Origin: CF-161 sp035263645
GTDB lineage: Bacteria > Chloroflexota > Dormibacteria > Dormibacterales > Dormibacteraceae
Length of the DNA stretch: 8,694 nucleotides
Reading direction: 5' to 3'
Assembly (NCBI GenBank): GCA_035263645.1
Contig: DATFRD010000434.1
Coordinates: 1 to 8,694, forward strand
The number at the start of each line of letters is the position of its first letter. Within the stretch, counting starts at the first letter, position 1. Positions 5,461 to 8,694 of this stretch are shown in pieces. Made by a program: the position numbers and the translations under genes. The notes under the pieces are model-generated. The model had not been told where the DNA came from. It ran no database searches and worked only from the letters and a program-made list of their open reading frames with translations.

Positions 5461-7389
5461 GTGATCATGGCTGCCGTCCGAACTGCCGGCGCGCCGGCCA
5501 CGACGGGAGGGGCGAGGGTTCGCTATCCGCTGATCGCGGACCACGGGCTGATCGGTGACCTGCAGACCGCGGCGCTCGTCGCCAACGACGGCACCGTCGA
5601 CTGGTTCTGCTGCCCGCGCTTCGACTCGCCCAGCGTCTTCGCGTCGCTCCTCGACCACGAGCGCGGCGGCCACTTCCAGATCGCCCCCGAGCGTGCCGAC
5701 TGCACCAGGCGACAGCTCTACTTTCCCGATTCAGCGGTGCTGATCACGCGGTTCATGACCGAGGAGGGCGTTGGCGAGGTCGTGGACTTCATGCCGATCG
5801 AGCAGCCCGAGACGCCCACCGACCGCCACCTGCTTGTGCGCGTGGTGAGGGTCGTGCGCGGGACGATGCGTTTTCGGCTGGAGTGCGCGCCGCGCTTCGA
5901 CTACGGCCGGGCGCCGCACGAGATGCAGCTGACCGACGGGGGAGCGGTGTTCCGCTCGTCGAACCTTCAGCTCACCCTGCATTCGGTCACCCCGCTGGAG
6001 CGACGCGGCCAGGACGCGCTCGCGGACATCGTCCTCCGGCAGGGCGAGGTGGCCGGCATCGTTCTGGAGTCGGGGCCGGGAGTGGCGCCGCGGACTCTGT
6101 CTCGCGGCGAACTGGTGGGCACGCTGATCGACACCGTGGGCTACTGGAAGGCCTGGCTGCGCCGGTCGACGTACGCCGGGCGCTGGCGCGAGGTCGTCCA
6201 GCGCTCCGCGATGACCCTGCGGCTGATGACCTACGCGCCGACCGGGGCGCCGGTGGCGGCGCCGACAGCCGGGCTGCCGGAGCAGGTGGGCGGTGAGCGG
6301 AACTGGGACTACCGCTTCACCTGGATTCGAGACGCGTCGTTTTCGGTCTACGCCCTGCTCGGCCTCGGCTATACGAACGAGGCGGCGGCCTTCATGCACT
6401 GGCTGGGCGACCGGGTCGCGGAGCAGGCCGGCGCCGACTCCGGACCCCTCAAGATCATGTACCGGGTCGACGGCGGGAGCGACCTGCGCGAGGAGGTCCT
6501 GGAGCACCTCGAGGGCTATCGCGGCTCGAGCCCGGTACGGATCGGCAACGGGGCCGCGGACCAGCTTCAGCTCGACATCTACGGCGAGGCGCTGGACTCC
6601 TTCTTCCAGGCCCACCAGCGCGGCCTTCGCATCGCGCATCAGGGCTGGTTGAGGCTCAACGGTGTGATGAGCTGGCTCGGATCCAACTGGGACCGGACGG
6701 ACGAGGGGATCTGGGAGACGCGCGGCGGGCAGAAGCACTTCACGTACGGCCGCCTGATGTCCTGGGTGGCCATGGACCGGATGGTGAGGATCGCTCGCGA
6801 CCTCGGCTTCCCCACCGACCTCGACCGCCTGGTCACCGAACGCGACCGGATCTATCGGCAGATCGTGGAGAAAGGCTGGAACGCCGGCAAGGAGGCCTAT
6901 GTCCAGCACTACGACGGCGACGTGCTCGACGCGTCCGTTCTGATGATGCCGATGCTCGGGTTCGTCAGCCCGACCGACCCCATGTGGCAGTCCACGCTGC
7001 GGGCCGTGGACCGCGAGCTCGTCTCGGACAGCCTGGTCTACCGCTACGACCCCAGCGCCTCTCCGGACGGCCTGCGCGGCCACGAGGGCACCTTCTCCAT
7101 CTGCACGTTCTGGTACGTCGACGCGCTGGCCCGGTCCGGCCGCCTGGAGGAAGCCCGCCTGGTCTTCGAGAAGATGCTGACGTACGCCAACGACCTGGGC
7201 CTGTTCTCGGAGGAGATCGGGCCGACCGGCGAGCAGCTCGGCAACTTCCCGCAGGCGTTCAGCCACCTGGCGCTGATCAATGCGGCGATCAACCTCAACC
7301 ACGAGCTGGACCACGCTCCAGGGACGGCGGGGTTCCTCCGCGCCGCGTCCGACGGAGGCAGGGGTATCGGGGCCTCCCCGCGCGGCTGA
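5461..7389 (+). CDS. Glycoside hydrolase family 15 (trehalase / glucoamylase type)
   Basis: A 642-residue enzyme that releases glucose from an alpha-glucoside; actinobacterial relatives of this layout include trehalases and glucoamylases, and the sequence does not decide between them. The N-terminal trehalase-like beta domain runs from RYPLIADHGLIGDLQTAALV (21-40) through DGTVDWFCCPRFDSPSVFAS (43-62). The (alpha/alpha)6 catalytic domain begins near 240, with GGERNWDYRFTWIRDASFSV (277-296) forming the conserved substrate pocket. The likely general acid is Glu419 in DEGIWETRGG and the general base Glu584 in LFSEEIGPTGEQLGNFPQAF; the latter assignment follows the family and Glu585 is adjacent. 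There is no signal peptide, so it acts in the cytoplasm, for example on trehalose or storage glucan. Length is usual for the family. The first 20 residues are an Ala/Gly-rich extension. It has its own promoter-like gap upstream, and the P-type ATPase starts 42 nt after it. Confidence 0.92.
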   Translation: MIMAAVRTAGAPATTGGARVRYPLIADHGLIGDLQTAALVANDGTVDWFCCPRFDSPSVFASLLDHERGGHFQIAPERADCTRRQLYFPDSAVLITRFMTEEGVGEVVDFMPIEQPETPTDRHLLVRVVRVVRGTMRFRLECAPRFDYGRAPHEMQLTDGGAVFRSSNLQLTLHSVTPLERRGQDALADIVLRQGEVAGIVLESGPGVAPRTLSRGELVGTLIDTVGYWKAWLRRSTYAGRWREVVQRSAMTLRLMTYAPTGAPVAAPTAGLPEQVGGERNWDYRFTWIRDASFSVYALLGLGYTNEAAAFMHWLGDRVAEQAGADSGPLKIMYRVDGGSDLREEVLEHLEGYRGSSPVRIGNGAADQLQLDIYGEALDSFFQAHQRGLRIAHQGWLRLNGVMSWLGSNWDRTDEGIWETRGGQKHFTYGRLMSWVAMDRMVRIARDLGFPTDLDRLVTERDRIYRQIVEKGWNAGKEAYVQHYDGDVLDASVLMMPMLGFVSPTDPMWQSTLRAVDRELVSDSLVYRYDPSASPDGLRGHEGTFSICTFWYVDALARSGRLEEARLVFEKMLTYANDLGLFSEEIGPTGEQLGNFPQAFSHLALINAAINLNHELDHAPGTAGFLRAASDGGRGIGASPRG

Positions 7390-7420
7390 CGATCTCGCCA
7401 CTGGGGCCGGCGCACGGGCC

Positions 7421-7425
7421 GGAGG
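7421..7425 (+). promoter_or_regulatory. Shine-Dalgarno sequence of the P-type ATPase gene
   Basis: GGAGG ends 6 nt before GTG 7432, which decides that start. The in-frame GTG at 7426 directly abuts GGAGG and would leave no spacer. Confidence 0.7.
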
Positions 7426-7431
7426 GTGACG

Positions 7432-8010
7432 GTGGCCACTCCGGCCTGGCACACGCTCAGCGCCGAGAAGGCGCTCGAGACGCAGGGCATCGACCCCTCG
7501 CTCGGGCTGACCGACTCCGAGGCGGCGGCCAGACTGGCCCGCGACGGACCGAACAGGCTGACCGCGGGCAAGGTCGAGCCGAAGTGGCATGCATTCCTCC
7601 GGCAGTACCGCGATCCCATGCAGATCGTCCTGGTCGTGGCCGGCGGCATCAGCCTGTTCCTGCCCGGCCAGGTCGCGACCGCGGTATTGCTGATCCTGCT
7701 GACCGTGTTCAACGCTGCCCTCGGCCTCAACCAGGAGGGGAAGGCGGAGGCGAGCGTGGCGGCGCTCCAGAAGATGCTGGTCGTGAAGGCCCGGGTTACC
7801 CGCGGCGGCCGGATGGCGGAGATCGATGCGGGCGACCTGGTGGCCGGCGACGTCGTCTCGCTGGAGGCGGGTGACCTCGTGCCTGCCGACGGCAGGCTGT
7901 TCCAGGCCGCGGCGCTGGAGATCGACGAGTCGGCGCTGACCGGCGAGAGCACGCCCGTGCCCAAGTCGGTCGATGCGGTCGTCGACGTCGACGCGTGCGC
8001 TGCTACGTGA
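7432..8010 (+). CDS. P-type cation ATPase, N-terminal fragment (broken gene)
   Basis: The first 192 residues of what was a P2-type (Ca2+/Mg2+-like) cation-pumping ATPase, an inner-membrane protein. GTG 7432 is chosen over GTG 7426 because of GGAGG at 7421-7425. Visible: the cation-ATPase N-terminal domain (about 5-60), TM1 (64-77), TM2 (81-98), then the actuator domain with GDVVSLEAGDLVPADGRL (139-156) and the dephosphorylation loop ESALTGESTPVPK, TGES at 170-173. After VDAVVDVDA (180-188) the frame runs into four unrelated codons and TGA at 8008-8010. At this point an intact member would continue through the rest of the actuator domain, TM3-TM4 with the ion-binding PEGL-type motif, and the phosphorylation motif DKTGT. 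All of that is absent from the window. The product, if made, cannot hydrolyse ATP. The remaining C-terminal part follows in another frame. Confidence 0.85.
   Translation: MATPAWHTLSAEKALETQGIDPSLGLTDSEAAARLARDGPNRLTAGKVEPKWHAFLRQYRDPMQIVLVVAGGISLFLPGQVATAVLLILLTVFNAALGLNQEGKAEASVAALQKMLVVKARVTRGGRMAEIDAGDLVAGDVVSLEAGDLVPADGRLFQAAALEIDESALTGESTPVPKSVDAVVDVDACAAT
7981..8000 (+). other. Deletion/frameshift junction within the ATPase gene
   Basis: Similarity to P-type ATPases switches frame here. The first frame is plausible up to Ala at 7993-7995, and the second resumes plausibly at Arg 7998-8000. The junction sits in GTCGACGTCGAC (7981-7992), a direct 6-bp repeat, and an imperfect 9-nt repeat, GTCGATGCG (7969-7977) against GTCGACGCG (7987-7995), lies next to it. 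Such short repeats are consistent with slippage or short-homology deletion, but also with misassembly. Confidence 0.75.
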
Positions 8011-8694
8011 AGGGGGCCCCCGACCAGCTCCTGGCGCGAGCGGCCGCCGCACACGATGGCGACGGAAAGGAGATCCCGATCGAGGCGGGGCGGTCCGCGT
8101 ACCTGGAGGCCAACGAGACGCTCGCCAGGCAGGGTCTGCGCGTGATAGCGACCGCCCGCAGGGACTTCGATCCCGTGCGATTCGATCCCTCCGCCGACCT
8201 GCTCGGGCAGGTCGACGGCCTCACCCTGCTCGCGCTGGTCGGCATCCTGGATCCGCCTCGGCCCGAGGCCGCAGCCTCGATCGCGAGGGCGAAGGCGGCG
8301 GGCATCAGGGTCCGCATGATCACCGGCGACCACGCCGGCACCGCGGAGTCCATCGGCAGGCGCCTCGGGATCGAGGGACGCGCGATCACGGGCGCGGAGT
8401 TCACCGCGATGGACGACCCGGATGCCCGGCGCCAGATCGACGGCATCGGCGTCATCGCCCGGGTGGCGCCGGAAGACAAGGTCCACCTCGTCGAGATCCT
8501 CAAGACCCGCGGCGAGGTGGTCGCCATGACCGGCGATGGCGTCAACGACGCCCCGGCGCTCAAAAAGGCGGACATCGGCATCGCCATGGGCATCACCGGC
8601 ACCGAGGTCTCGAAGGAGGCCGCCGTGATGATCCTGACGGACGACAACTTCGCCACGATCGTCGCCGCCGTCGAGCAGGGCCGGGCGATCTACG
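7998..8694 (+). pseudogene. P-type cation ATPase, C-terminal remnant (frame-shifted, cut by window edge)
   Basis: An open frame, shifted relative to the N-terminal fragment, that reads RCYVKGAPDQLLARAA from 7998 and stays open to the last base. It carries the end of the nucleotide-binding domain (KGAPD at 8010-8024), the MITGDH motif at about 8316-8333, the hinge motif TGDGVNDAPALKKADIGIAM around 8529-8588, and GTEVSKEAAVMILTDDNF just before TM5. These are hallmark P-domain motifs of P2-type ATPases and look intact. There is no ribosome site or convincing start; GTG 7995 or 8007 are only chance candidates. The DKTGT aspartate is missing. TGES and KGAPD are usually about 300 or more residues apart (331 in SERCA), but here the two blocks nearly touch, so roughly 250-320 codons are gone. 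The transport domain TM5-TM10, if present, lies beyond the right edge. Either a real deletion pseudogene or a sequence-assembly error. Confidence 0.85.

Noticed and set aside
5731..8052. A 773-codon open frame on the minus strand opposite the GH15 and ATPase genes
   Set aside because: It mirrors two genes with clear family motifs on the plus strand. Its product is rich in Arg, His, Gln and Gly and low in normal hydrophobic pattern, the usual antisense shadow of GC-rich codon use.
7432..8694. Programmed ribosomal frameshift joining the two ATPase frames
   Set aside because: Joining the frames would still lack DKTGT, TM3-TM4 and most of the N domain, so a deletion is required. No slippery heptamer or downstream structure of the usual kind was seen at the junction.

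Overview
The window is very GC-rich chromosomal DNA (by eye around 70 %) with strong third-position G/C bias, GTG starts, short gaps and few signals outside genes. Family content (OmpR-type two-component pair, LLM flavin oxidoreductase, intracellular GH15 glucosidase, DUF1614 membrane protein) fits a soil actinobacterium or a neighbouring high-GC lineage such as Thermoleophilia or Dormibacterota. Nothing seen fixes the taxon more closely. No tRNA, rRNA, CRISPR array, insertion sequence or phage gene was seen.

Layout. 1-1901 (+): a two-component operon. The response regulator is cut by the left edge and overlaps the histidine kinase by 4 nt. 1920-3254 (-): two small, poorly known envelope genes, a DUF1614 polytopic membrane protein and, upstream of it, a membrane-anchored or secreted protein with a DUF4352-like fold; the first converges on the kinase with an 18-nt gap. 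3335-5332 (+): an alpha/beta hydrolase followed by a luciferase-like flavin monooxygenase, a plausible oxidation/hydrolysis pair. 5461-7389 (+): a GH15 trehalase/glucoamylase-type enzyme with its own promoter-like sequence and an unusual T-rich leader. 7432-8694 (+): a P-type cation ATPase broken by an internal deletion and frameshift, running off the right edge.

How the genes work together. Only the regulator-kinase pair is a clear functional unit; its target genes cannot be read from the sequence. The hydrolase and flavin monooxygenase may act on one small organic substrate. GH15 and the ATPase are separated by only 42 nt and may be co-transcribed, but no functional link is evident.

The window reads mainly as ordinary housekeeping and accessory genes. 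I found no convincing undescribed system. The points most worth a second look are the P-type ATPase deletion (real pseudogene or assembly error), the hairpin plus T6 tract in the GH15 leader, the HAMP-less kinase with an arginine-rich tail, and the DUF1614/DUF4352-like membrane pair.
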